This document shows positions 33,801 through 45,325 of a DNA stretch of 64,000 nt, piece after piece. The position numbers and the translations under genes are program-made. The stretch's first letter is position 1. Each line of letters starts with the position of its first letter. The DNA lies in NCBI GenBank assembly GCA_963691655.1, contig OY829326.1, forward strand, positions 140,696,998 through 140,760,997. The letters run 5' to 3'. The DNA is from Toxonevra muliebris. Its lineage: Eukaryota; Arthropoda; Insecta; Diptera; Pallopteridae. The notes beneath the pieces were generated by a model. It searched no databases, was not told the origin of the DNA, and saw only the letters and a list, made by a program, of their open reading frames with translations.

Positions 33801-36800
33801 CTTAAAAAAAACGGGAAAAAATTTAAACCGTATCGTTTTATCGTGCGATTACTGCCACCATGGAGTTCCTTATAAATACATTAATATTTTTCATGTAATT
33901 TTATCAGCTTGTAACAAGCTAGTGGCTGCTGTTTGGGATACATGTTTGAAAAGTAAAATTAAATAACATTAATTCAGTTTTCTTTTAAATCGCTATTTTG
34001 GAGCAAGCATTTTTGTTTGCCTATGCTATTTTATTCACGGGCTGTTTTGACCCACCAGTATCTCTGCACAATTACAAAAAAACATACGAAAATTACTACG
34101 GATTTTAATTTATGAGAGCCTAACACAATATTGGCCCTAGAACCGCAAAATTTCAAATTCGGCCCTGATATTCTTGGTATTTTCAAGATAGTTCAAGTCG
34201 TATTTAATAAGGTGAAATCATCACTGAAAACTCTGTGTTCCTATTTGAAATTTCAAATGTTGTGGTGCGTCTTGGGCTAGTTTGACAAATTTATAAATCA
34301 TTATTGCATTGAATTCGTACGTAAATTGTAGGAAAGAAAGAGCTAAAATACATTTATTTTGCACGTTTTCTGATAAGATTACTCGCTTAAAATTATGCTT
34401 CCTCATTGAATATAAGATTTGCGATCACGATTTTATTCAAGTGGTTGTTTTGTTTGTTTGGTTTATTTTTAACAAGTTATCGTGATAAAAACACCCATAG
34501 ACATCGTCCGACTCACATGTACGGCATTAACATTTATAGTCAGTCGCGTAGACGTTCATGGGTCGGAATTTAGGTCATAAATTTATACAAAATAACTATT
34601 GTATCAAATATATTATAAATTAGTTACAAACTTTAGTTGATTAAATATTATTTTCGCTGACTAATAGCCAATAACTCACCTGTCAAGAATGGCAGTTGTG
34701 AAAACCACATAGTAGAAAATATGAAATCTGTAATGCCATGCTTTTCCACCATCTCCTGTACCGGCGCGTAGAATAAAATATCAAAACAAATGAAATGTCC
34801 AAATCGTACACCGAAATCTGTATCAAAGTATCCATACTCCGGTACTAGTGTAGTATTTCTAGGCTCACCATACAAATGAACCTTACGATAACGTGATATC
34901 ACAGTACCTTTACGATCAAATACTACATTCGTATTGAAAACATTTAACCCGTTAGCAGCACATGGACGTTTATCCTCGGGCACAGCAGAACATGGTTCTT
35001 TTTCAAATAAATTCACAACAACATATTTAGAGCTAACTTTAGCCACACATGATAACTTTATAAGAAAATTATGATAGGTATTTGTTTTATCGTCACATGG
35101 TACTATATTTTCTGTTACTGCAGGTACGAGTGTAAGTTCATCCATATTATTTAGCGTAGCCTCTGGGAACACCACAATATCCATAGATAAATCGGATGCA
35201 ATAATATCAATATAACCGCTGAGATTATTCTCAAGTGAATCTGCAGCATTCAAATCAGTCGCCTGACGAAATTCAACAACACCCGCTTTATAAGTTGGAT
35301 CAGAGGGTAATGAGGCCTGTGCGGAAGAGAAAAATATATATATCATAAATATAGTAGAATAAAAATTGAAATAATGATTGAAAAGGAAGTTTCTTAAGCA
35401 AAACCATAAATTCCAATTGTATTCTCACGCAAATTATTGTTGCTGTAAAGTATTGGTGAGATCGGGTATTCCCATTTTTCAGACTTATACCATTTCATCG
35501 AACAAATCAATCACTTTGGTACTTCATTAAACCAGTTTAATAATGAAATCTATAAATTACTCATGCATATTCTGTTTACTTATTACTACAAGAATTGAAT
35601 AATATAATGTGATATTTAAACCCTTGGACCCAGAAGTCTTTTTACATCATACTTTTCAACCAGTTTGGGTAAGAAATGTTTATTAATTGCCAAATCATTG
35701 TTTATTTATAAATTCGTATAAAGATCAGTATTTTAGTAATCAAATATAGAGGTGCACTAACTTGTACCTATACTAAAAGTTTTACTATTTATTAACACCT
35801 CTTATGAAAGTTTAATAACCTATAATTGCTTATTAAACTCGTAAATGTGATAAGGTCGTGATAAACTACTGTTAGTGGTACAATTATTAATGAATGGAAT
35901 GAGTTTTAATACTTTACATTAAGTTGTAGCTATTGGTATATAGTAAATTTTTAATCATTTAAATTGAAAGTAGAAAACTTTGATTGATTGTGCAAGAATT
36001 GGCTAACTTTGCCTAATATTTATTTTGAAAACAAGAGAATTTCAAATCGCAATGTTCTCAGTTAGATTTAGTCGCATTAAGTAGTTATGACTAGTTGAGA
36101 GATTTTTAGAAATTTTGTTTGCTAGTTTAACTACAAACTACATCAAAAAGTAGATATCTAAGGGCGCTAGCGGTCCAGACATTTCCGGTTATAGTTTTTT
36201 GGCTCTTTAAATTTTTTTTTTTTTTTTGGTTTAATGACCAACAATCAAAATGTTTGTGATTTTTATCGGTATAGGGGGAGGGGGGAGGTATTTATCCGCA
36301 AATCCTCAGCCCTACTAGTGTTTAGGAGCCACTAGTGTTTAAAGATAAACCAATTTTTCTACAAAAACATAACAAACAAAATACGAAAGAAATATGGCTC
36401 TTCTTTTAAACCCCTTTGTTTTTGTTAGTCATAAAAATCACGGTATTAAAACTAAAAAATATAGAATGAAACACAATAAAAATATTATCCAAAGAAAACG
36501 ATATACAAAATGCTGAGTTAAATTTTAATCCTTGAATGTCATTTAACCCATTTAGCGCATAGCGTTGCGAAAACGTGAATTAAACTATAATTAATCATTC
36601 AAGGTTGTGATATTTTATGCCGAATTTAAATCTTGATATAAATTTTTTCGATCCGAAATCGCACAATTTTTTAAAAAATTTTATAAATTCGGCTAAAAAT
36701 GTTAAAAATTCAAAACCGGTGAAACCTTTTTAGTTCTAGAATTTTATGATCCTTTATTATCTATAATTGCGTTTCCAAACTCATTTTTTATCATATTTTC

Positions 36801-38733
36801 TTTATAATATTTATTTTAATATTTCTATTGAAAATTCAACGCTGGGTCGAAGCTCTGGAAATTTTTTTGAAAAGCCTCCATGATTTTATTGAGAATAATT
36901 AAATAGAAAAACTTCAATGAATCTCATATTAGATTCAAATTCTCTCGAAAAATTAGAAAAAATTAAGAAATTAGTCTTTTGTAATACTGTTCAATCTCCG
37001 ATAGCTTTTATACTCAACGATTTTGACTAAGAAATTGTTTCTTTCCATTTGCTTCTTTGGTATTCGTTTTCTATGAGTGCAACAGAGATGCAAAAGGTAA
37101 ACGTAAAAAAAATCAGCAAAATCTCCCTTTCGTTTCCCCTCCCTCGCCCACAATCAGCAAATCGCAGAGAGAAATCGCATGAAAATCACAGTGCTTAAAA
37201 GAGGTTTTAGAAAAAAGGAAAGGAATTATTTTTTTTATTAGACCAAACGAATAAGTTTGTATGAAATTTCACCCATTTTGCTTCAGTCCTTCTAGGGTCA
37301 GGACTTAATGGGTTAGAAAAATTTGTAGATTATTTTGTCAAGGACATTTGAAAATTAAATTCTTTCGGAGTCAAAAAAAACTTACAAGCTGCTTTCTATT
37401 TGTCGAATGTTTCATATGCAAAATTTGATTTTTGTTGTATAGTGTTATTAACCCATTTTGTACATTTATTCGATTTTTCATTTGGCAAGTTAAGAAATTC
37501 GTTGTAATAACTTTTAAAATAATGCTTTTAATTTAACAAAAGTTTATTGTCCATGATTTTGTGTACTAGTAATTTTGGTCACCTAAATTTTTTTGGGTAG
37601 GCCAATTACTTCTACAACCTTTGAAATATACAAAAAAAATTTTGGGTTTTTTTGAGTGCTGAAATGTCATACTAGAGACTCTCACGCTATAAATTACGTT
37701 TTAAAACTTTTCAAAATTAGATCTTGTTCAAAATGGGTTAATCAGGTTCACTAAAAGTTAAATTATAGACTGAATCTGAAGGGTTAGGCGGATGTTAGAG
37801 TGAACGCGATAAGAAGAGCGATGTTATACATTATTTATGCTATCTAACGAGAAAAAGCATCGCTTAAAGCATCACATGAATTCAAACTAAAAAAAATATG
37901 TTATTGCTATTTTTTTCAACAACAGCTTTTGTCATTTTCAATAAAATTCAATTATGTAGATGCACAAAAAATATTCTAAATTTCCCGATTTCGGAATTCT
38001 AACTCATTATCCCAAATGAATAATTACCATCCCGAAAAAAAAGCTAACCACTATGATGGATAATTATACATTATTTACAAAAATTGTTAAATTAATATTT
38101 GAAGCATTTTGCATTTAATACGAAAACGATTTTGACAAAAATAAATATGGGAAAAAATCAAAATAAATGGATTTAAAACATTAATTTAAATATTTTTCAA
38201 TTCTTTCATCGCAATTATTCCACTTTTGTTTAAAAATTTTGTTTCAAATTTGTAAATTTTTGAGTTTTATCACACATTATTCTATAATTTTATCTTCGCC
38301 CCCTAAGCCCTGTATATAGCTTTATTAATTTCATAATATTCACAGTTTGTTTTTATTTTGAAATGCGAAATCCAAATATCTGAATTATTTAAAATTTTAT
38401 CATTTAATTAAAATTAAACTTTTTTTTAAACTTCATTTCAAAATTTATCACTTAATTAAAATCAAACTTTTCATTAAACTTCATAATATTCACAGTTTCT
38501 TTTTATTTCAAAGTACAAATTCCAAATATCTGAATTATTTCAAAATTTATCACTTAATTAAAATCAAACTTTGATCCAAAAAAACCCAAGTAAAATAAAC
38601 TTTGTACTTTATATTGTGTATCTTTGAATATTTGCTGTGCAAATAAATATACTCTGCTCACCTGTTGCGATAACTGCAAAAATGCACAGAATATCAGCGC
38701 AATAACTATTTGATATTTATCTACGTTGGCCAT
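30864..38733 (-). CDS. Vanin-like protein C (biotinidase/vanin family amidohydrolase), 4 exons
   Basis: Exons on the minus strand: 38733-38662, 35316-34680, 31856-31127 and 31053-30864; GT-AG introns of phase 0, 1 and 2; 542 codons plus stop. Residues 1-24 are a signal peptide (VIALIFCAFLQLS core). The nitrilase domain begins with KAGVVEFR and has the triad Glu76 (VFPEATLNN), Lys169 (RYRKVHLYGEP) and Cys201 (GHFICFDILF). Exon 3 gives the vanin C-terminal domain (SWAYANDVNLLASGAS, CHKDFCCNFD). Exon 4 ends with a small-residue stretch (DTGGDAS) followed by a hydrophobic tail, STMMMLVALLLNVIN, which fits GPI-anchor attachment. Clearly diverged from A and B, but with the same exon plan, so it is the older duplicate. 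The substrate (pantetheine, biocytin or other) cannot be told from sequence. Confidence 0.9.
38331..38575. repeat. Local tandem duplication in gene C intron 1
   Basis: The block with CATAATATTCACAGTTT, AAATCCAAATATCTGAATTATT and ATCACTTAATTAAAATCAAACTT is repeated about 152 bases later with small differences, ending roughly 90 bases inside intron 1 from the exon 1 donor. Confidence 0.7.
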
Positions 38734-38884
38734 ATTCCTTTTGTTTTCTCTTCCTTTAATACGCACAAAAACCAACTAAACACCTCTCTATTAACTTTAC
38801 TATAGTTTTTTTTTCGATCACACCACCGTCTTTGTCGATTGCCAATTTAAGACTGTTGTGAAATATTGACAGTTAAATGATTTT

Positions 38885-38892
38885 CTTATATA
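38885..38892 (-). promoter_or_regulatory. TATA box of gene C
   Basis: Minus-strand TATATAAG about 150 bases upstream of the ATG at 38733. A start site about 30 bases downstream would give a 5' UTR of roughly 125 bases. No strong initiator motif is seen. Confidence 0.45.
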
Positions 38893-39182
38893 GGAGCTTA
38901 CATTAATTTGCGTTGAATTAATGGTATCTACATTATACCGGCAAATATTTGTTAGTTTTTGTTTTATAATTAATCTTATCATTAAACTTAATAATAATAT
39001 ACACCAAAGAGATTAACTTTTCGAAAGCATGAAATGTTTCCTTTCATTGCATACTTTTAGTATTTTATAGAAATACAAAAATCACACAGAAAGTTTCTAG
39101 TAAAGCTATGAAAACTAATTAAAAATATAAGTATATTTTTTTCTTTATAATGTTTGATACTCTTTTCATTATATGAAAAGTA

Positions 39183-40469
39183 TTGGGAGGATGAATGTAT
39201 AAACTCGTAATTGTGACTAACTTCATATCTATCATACGCGCCATTTTTTTGACATTGACAGCTATTCTATCTCGAAGAGCGCCAAAAATACTATAAGAAT
39301 TGATCTGTGAAATAATTTTCTTACTTTTACTAAAGTGTTTTACTATAGCTGAAAATGTCGAATTTCGTGCCAACAAAACAACATTTGCGGGAAGTTTTAA
39401 TTTGCTTCTTCCATTTAAAGAAAAACGCAACTGAAGCACATCGTTTACTCACTGAAGCTTATCCTGACTGTGCTATAGACGTTTGAATGTGTCGGGTGTG
39501 GTATGCCCGTTTCAAAAGTGGTGATTTTGATGTTGAAGACAGGGAACGTTCAGGCGGCCCGAAAAAGTTCGAAGATGAAGAATTGTAGGCATTACTCGAA
39601 GAAGATTCATGTCAAACGCAACAAGAACTTGCAGAATCTTTAGGAGTTGATCAATCAACCATTTCTAAATAATTAAAAGCATTGGGAATGATTCAAAAGC
39701 AAGGAAATTATGGTGCCGTACGAATTGAAGCCGTGAGACGTCGAACGACGATTTTTCACATGTGAACTGCTGATGGAACGACAGAAAAGAAAGGGTTTTC
39801 TGCATCGTATTGTGACTGGCGATGAAAAGTGGATACGTTACGATAACCCAAAGTGTAAAAAATCATGGGGACCACCCGGACATGCATCAACATCAACGGC
39901 AAAGCTGAACATCCATGGATCCAAGCTCATGCTGTGTATTTGGTGGGATATGAAAGGTGTCGTGTATTATGAGCTGTTGAAACCGAATGAAACGATCACT
40001 GGCGACCGCTACCGACTACAATTGATGCGTTTGAGCCGAGCAATAAAGGATAAGAGGCCAGAATATGAGAATAGACACGACGAAGTTATCCTTCAGCATG
40101 ACAATGCTCGGCCGCATGTTGCAAGGCAAGTAAAAACATACTTGGAAATGCTGAAATGGGAAATGCTACCCCACCCGCCGTATTCTCAAGGCATTGCTCC
40201 TTCTGATTACCACTTGTTCCGATCGATGACACATGGCCTGGCTGAACAGCACTTCCGCTCTTTCGAAGAACTCAAAAAATGGGTTGATCCGTGGATAGCC
40301 TCAAAAGATGAGGAGTTCTTTCAACGCGGAATCCGTATGCTACCAGAAATATGGGAAAAGGTTGTGGCTAACGATGGACAATACTTTAAAGAATAAATTT
40401 ATAATCATTTTTTCACAATAAATTTCCAAATCACGAAAAAAATACGAGTTTATACATTCATACTCCCAA
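39183..40469 (+). mobile_element. Full-length mariner upstream of gene C
   Basis: Ends TTGGGAGGATGAATGTATAA and the complement of TATACATTCATACTCCCAA form matching inverted repeats that continue to ACTCGTA. TA flanks both sides (39181-39182 and 40470-40471). The length of 1287 bp is that of a complete mariner. The left end is about 290 bp upstream of the gene C TATA box. Confidence 0.92.
39354..40396 (+). pseudogene. Mariner transposase with in-frame stops
   Basis: From the ATG at 39354 the N-terminal helix-turn-helix region reads KQHLREVLICFFHLKKNA and RVWYARFKSGDFDVED, interrupted by TGA, TAG, TAA and TGA stops and a frameshift before 39773. The rest is open (39773-40396) with GDEKW, LQHDNARPH and APSDYHLF carrying the three catalytic Asp; the last two are 34 residues apart (DD34D). 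The usual SPDLAPSD motif reads SQGIAPSD. It is inactive as it stands. Confidence 0.92.
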
Positions 40470-40474
40470 TACTT

Positions 40475-41930
40475 TTGCTTGTTAACTAATTTTGATACAT
40501 TCGATACTTTTTGTTAACGTACAATGTAAACTGTAAAATTCATAACTCAAACCCGTTGAACTAAAATTTCCAGCAAAGCATTTAAATACTATTCGAACAA
40601 TCCATTCGCACACTTTTTGGAGTAATTACTACTGGTAGTCGAGCTAGAGATAGCTGGGACTTCAGTCTAGCACTTATTCACCAACAATTATTAAAAGGTT
40701 CAAGCAAAACTAATAGCAACAAATTTTTAAAATGAAAATAGAGATTAATATACTTTATAAAAGTAATCAGACCAGAAAAACAAAACAAAACAACAAAATT
40801 GTAAATCACTTCAATTGCATTTTAAGTACATTTCAATTCCCATTTTTTTTTTTTGTTTTGTTATTTTTTCATGATTTTTTTTACCATCCTCATTGCAAGT
40901 ACAAGCATCTTTTGTACTCCATCAGCGTCATTTGCATGAGCTCATCTCATCTCCTTCTTGTTCTTCTGCATTTTGTTTTTATCAATGTCACCAGCAAATG
41001 GCATTATCAGTAGCATTTGTGTCATGGCAGCATCAGCAACATTATTCCACAGCAGCAGCAATAACAGCAAAAGGAATGTAACAACAAACATATCACATTT
41101 CGAATTTTGTCGCGCCATCGTCGACTTTATGCTTTTTAACTTTACGCTGACAATTGCAATTGAGTCAGTATTGAGAATCTGTATAGTATGATATCTGTGC
41201 AATACTCTTCTTACAACTTCTGCTTCATAAACTATTTAAATATGTAAGAGCGTGTTGTACTATTGTGCTTAACATCATCATCATCATGCTGTTCATCATT
41301 CTCGTCAATATCATTTTTGTTTTTATAGTTGTCGCCAAAACGTCGAGGGCAGCCTTCTTCAGTTTAAACTGTATAGCAAATAATGCAAATTCTATCAGTA
41401 AATATATAGTATATTGATTTGTATGTATGTACGCTCAAATATATATGTAGGTACATACTTGTTTTTGTTTAGGTATATTAGGTTACACTTCTTGCAGAAA
41501 TTTCCTGAAATAGTGATTTTTTGTGCGACAAATTTTTCTATGCTCTTATTCGTTCTATAATATTTTGCTTAGCTTTCATATATTTTTATTTACATACTTA
41601 CCATATATCTATGCAATAGAAAAACTTTTGCATTTTTATTGTTGATATACGAACCAAAAAAATAGTTTACGATGTAATGTTTTCTTTCAAGGAAAATTGT
41701 TGGTTATGCTAATTTTTCAAAATTGTTCAAAATGTCATTAGTTTTTTCGTTAAGGTTTGAAAATAACTTCATAGATGGGTCGAAAATAAGCATTGTAAGT
41801 ATTTCCGAGGAGAGGAAAACGGTTTTGAGAAATGGTCGAAGAATCGACGGTCTTCATTCCATTGATAATTCTTTGGATCGGTCGAAGTTTTTTATACAGA
41901 ATGCTCTAACGCCAAAATAAAAGTAGTTGA
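40475..41930. other. Non-coding DNA beyond the gene C mariner
   Basis: AT-rich with a (CAT)n run near 41274-41288 and TATG-type repeats near 41420-41450. The overlapping open frames at 40732-41202 are on both strands, low in complexity and not convincing. Confidence 0.4.
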
Positions 41931-41935
41931 AATCC

Positions 41936-43920
41936 GCTGCAGACTAAAAAGGACATCAACAACAACAGATCGCCGTATTATTAGGCTCGCTAAAAAGGAA
42001 CCATTCAAGTTTTCAAGGACCATTTCTACCGACATCATCTCTTCCCGAACAGTTCGTCGAAGGCTATGATGTGTTAATTTAAGAGTTCCTTTTTTTGAAG
42101 AAATTTGTAGACGCAGTTAGCCGTCACAACATGTCATTCAAGTTGGCCCGGATCGGAAGACTATAAAAAAATGGCATACAATTTTATGAAGCGACGAAAC
42201 TAAAATAAATTTGTTTGGAAATGATTCCTCCTGAAATGTTTGACGTTCCACAGGCAAAGAACTCAACGTACGCTTCACAAAAAATACCGTCAAGCACGAT
42301 GACGGCAGAATTATAGTATGGTGTTGCAGGGTCGTAGCCAGGATTTTTTTTCGAGGGTTATCATGGGGAGGAAATATCCATAATTAGTCTTTATGAAACT
42401 GATGTTTACTAGCGGTCCAAGAGAGACGGAGTGTTATATTTCTGAATTATCCTCCCACCCCCCCCCTTCTTCCTCCCTCCCTTAGGCCGCTAAAGTTTGT
42501 ATATACTAAAACCTGGTTGTTGTGGAAGCATTAAAACTTTTTTTTTTTCAAAGCTTGCAAAAGTGCTCTGAAATCTGAAATTCATATGTCGAAAAACATT
42601 GGCTTTTGTTTTAAAACCCCACCCTGGATATGCAAGTGAATGCAATGATGTATTTGATGGATCCTACCAAACAGCAGAATGCAATGCTTAATGGAAAACG
42701 ACAACAAAAATTAATTAAAGAATAAAATTTTAAATTTTATCCGATAATTTTTCCCAAAACTTTTTTTTTTTCAAGAATCGTTCAATCGATCAAGCGGAAA
42801 TGTGCACACATATTAAATAAACTGAAGGATGAAATAAGTTTCTTAATTTTTTATGACTATATTCATTAAAAATTCACAATTTAATTCCGATTCAACTGCC
42901 AAAAATTGTTTTCGGATAAAAATTAATTTTTTCAAAAACGTTTAATTCACCCGCCAGATTTATTAATTACCTGACGAAACTTTTTCCGTTCTATAATTTA
43001 TAGGTTAGGTAGTACTGGCTGGCCGAAGCCACGCATATACCTTTAGGTCCTTGGCGGTACTTCAACAAGAATCAATATATTTAACCTCTTTATTGTAAAC
43101 GCTCTTCAATAACACTGTGCGGCACATATTTTTGGCATAAGTTTTTGCTGCCGACTCAGCAAGCATTCACAATTTTTCTATGTTTGTTAAGTTAAGCTCT
43201 TTTTATTTGAAATTTTTGTCCTAGGACTGAGTTTAAAATTTAATTTAAAATCGAAACTGCACTCTTGTCAAGACTCTATTTTGCAGTGTTATTAATAATA
43301 TTATGAAAATTTTTTAAGAAAATCGCATGCCTCTCTTTTTCCTCACTTAATAATAATTTCTATTTTTTTTTTCATCTTTTTGTAAGTTCAATCGCTTCTA
43401 ACGAGTCATCTGGTGGTGAAAACACTTCAAATATACAATAAAACAAAGCATTATTTTTCATTACCTTTCCTATAAGTCTAAATTTACAAGAGCCCGATGA
43501 TTCATTTTATTTATAATGAACCCTAAAACTTAACGCCTAAATACGGCCATGTGATGTCGGATCAATACATGGACCTGATTTCTCTACAAAGACATCTTGG
43601 AAAACACGTTATTGCTTCCTCTGCTAAGGCAAGTATGCCAATAAGATAAACATTCCAGCAGTATAACGATCCTAAGCATACTTCGAAGTTAGTCAAAGAT
43701 TGATTTCAAGTCAACAATATGACTTTGCTTAGCTGGTCAAGTCAGTCATCCCAGAAAGGTTCAAGTTCAAGAAAAATATTGGGCAGGAGATGTTTCATAA
43801 TAACGGCTAATTATGGAGTTTTGTCCTCAAACGTGGGCACTTGTCGTAAACTTATCTCCAGTATGTCAAAAAGAGAAGAATTATTCAAAGTAATAATGGG
43901 CACACCGGTTACTAAGCAAA
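41936..43920 (+). pseudogene. Tc1-like transposase remnant, split by an insertion
   Basis: About 41965-42070 translates to TTTDRRIIRLAKKEPFKFSR-like paired DNA-binding sequence with SSRTVRRRL. About 42190-42335 gives SDETKINLFGNDSS (first catalytic Asp) and DDGRIIVWC. After about 1.3 kb, 43655-43760 gives NDPKHTSKLVKD (second Asp) and NNMTLLSWSSQS, followed by RKLISSM-type C-terminal residues. Frames are broken by several stops. In an intact Tc1 the gap would be only about 180 bp, so roughly 1.1 kb is foreign. No terminal repeats were found. Confidence 0.75.
42340..43600. other. Foreign segment inside the Tc1 remnant
   Basis: This stretch breaks the Tc1 transposase between the VWCC motif and the second catalytic Asp. 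It includes a C-run with CTTCCTCCCTCCC (about 42460-42480) and a GGTTAGGTAGTACTGGCTGGC motif near 43002 that resembles the end of the repeat at 45060-45325. No coding sequence is recognised. Confidence 0.35.
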
Positions 43921-44024
43921 TAAAACAAAAACTAACAAAATAATCATGCGTTGGATCAACGATTTTGTGGGTTCTATCCAAGAGAAAGATGATCCAAGCT
44001 TGACTCCTGCAGAATCGTTAAGTG

Positions 44025-44486
44025 TTTCGTGAAACAACCTAACAGGAAATCAGCGGAATTTCTTCTGAAACTTAGAAAAAAGGACTTGAATTACTGATGG
44101 GTGTCATCACCGGGCATTACACATGTGGTCAGCATACGATTAACATGGGCGTCCTCACCGACCCAACCTATCAATCGTGTCTTGAAGACGACGATACTAC
44201 GGAGCATTATCTTTGTAGCTGTCCGACGTTCGCGAGAATCAGATTAAGACTGTTGGGTAGTGATGTCTTGAGTAAGAATAATGTCCATACTCTCCCTCTT
44301 CCTGAGCTTCTATGTAAGGTTCATCAGTGAAACGAAGAAGTTTGAAGTTGAGAGACCCTATACCTTTCTTCTTCCCATTTATCTCCTGACATATCTTTCC
44401 TGTCTTTCTACTCTCTTCTACTCTCTCTCTATCTTGCGTATAGTACAATGGTTTAGTCCACTCCACCTTCAACTCTAACTCTAACA
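44025..44486 (+). mobile_element. 3' end of a non-LTR retrotransposon, plus copy
   Basis: The open frame at 44097-44330 contains MGVITGHYTCGQHTIN and the Cys/His-rich end DTTEHYLCSCPTFARIR, the characteristic C-terminal segment after RNase H in jockey/R1/LOA-type elements. The 3' UTR that follows ends in ACTCTAACTCTAAC. A second copy lies inverted at 56376-56815. Upstream RT sequence is absent (5' truncation). Confidence 0.7.
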
Positions 44487-44489
44487 AAA

Positions 44490-45055
44490 TAAGCCGATGA
44501 AATTTAAATTAAACTTTTTTTATTCGCATTTACTGGATTCACTTATTTTTTTGTCTAATAATTTTCATTGATTTTATTCTTTTTATATTAATTATTTATT
44601 ACTTATATTTTTATTTATATTATTTAGTATTTTGTAAGAAGTGGAATATAAAATGTTATATCTTTTATGTGTTATACGGATGTGCTCACGGTCGTATTGA
44701 GCGGGAGGAAAGCCACTGGATTTGTCATTTTTTTAATACACTTATTGAAGAGATTTTATGTATTGCTTTTGCTCCACTAGGATTGAGGGACATGATGACG
44801 ATGAGGACCAGACAGCCACTAGCCATACAACCAATCGGATCTTTTATGGAAAACATCATTTTTTATGAGTAATTAACCTTTATAAGATATATATCGGATA
44901 AATCAGATGACATTCCAACTTGTAATAAGAACAATTTGTGTTTTTCTGTATTATAACTGAAAACAAAAACTTTATCTATCAACTCTTTGCACTGGCCATT
45001 GTTGCTATAGCTGTTACTCCATGTAGCTAATAATTTTAATTGTAAGTTACTATGT
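44490..45055. other. AT-rich non-coding DNA
   Basis: No recognisable coding sequence. The frame at 44669-44872 has no domain that I know. Confidence 0.35.
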
Positions 45056-45059
45056 AATA

Positions 45060-45325
45060 AGGGAGGTTCGGGTTCGATTCCCGTCTTCGTCTGGTGGTTA
45101 ATTTTTATTACTTTCTTATATTCACTATCAATATGAAGTGTATGAGAATTATAAGATAGTGTACAAGTACAGACATTGGTTGGTAATGGCAAAACCACCA
45201 AGCCGATAAAAAAATTGCCACACCGCCGTTCGGTATCGGCGTTAAACTGTGGTATCACAATGGGCCGTTCAGGCCTAAGTGTGTCTTTCGACAGCCACTC
45301 CAACCTAACTTAACCTACTATGTAA
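45060..45325 (+). repeat. SINE-like repeat with B box and AACCTAACTTAACCTA end
   Basis: GGGTTCGATTCCCGTC at 45067-45083 is a strong B box. The body includes CACCGCCGTTCGGTATCGGCG and CGACAGCCACTCC, and the end is CCAACCTAACTTAACCTA. The minus-strand open frame 44863-45303 over it is not a gene. Confidence 0.45.

Noticed and set aside
45060..45085. tRNA gene at a strong B box
   Set aside because: No upstream A box and cloverleaf; the body and end fit a SINE-like repeat.
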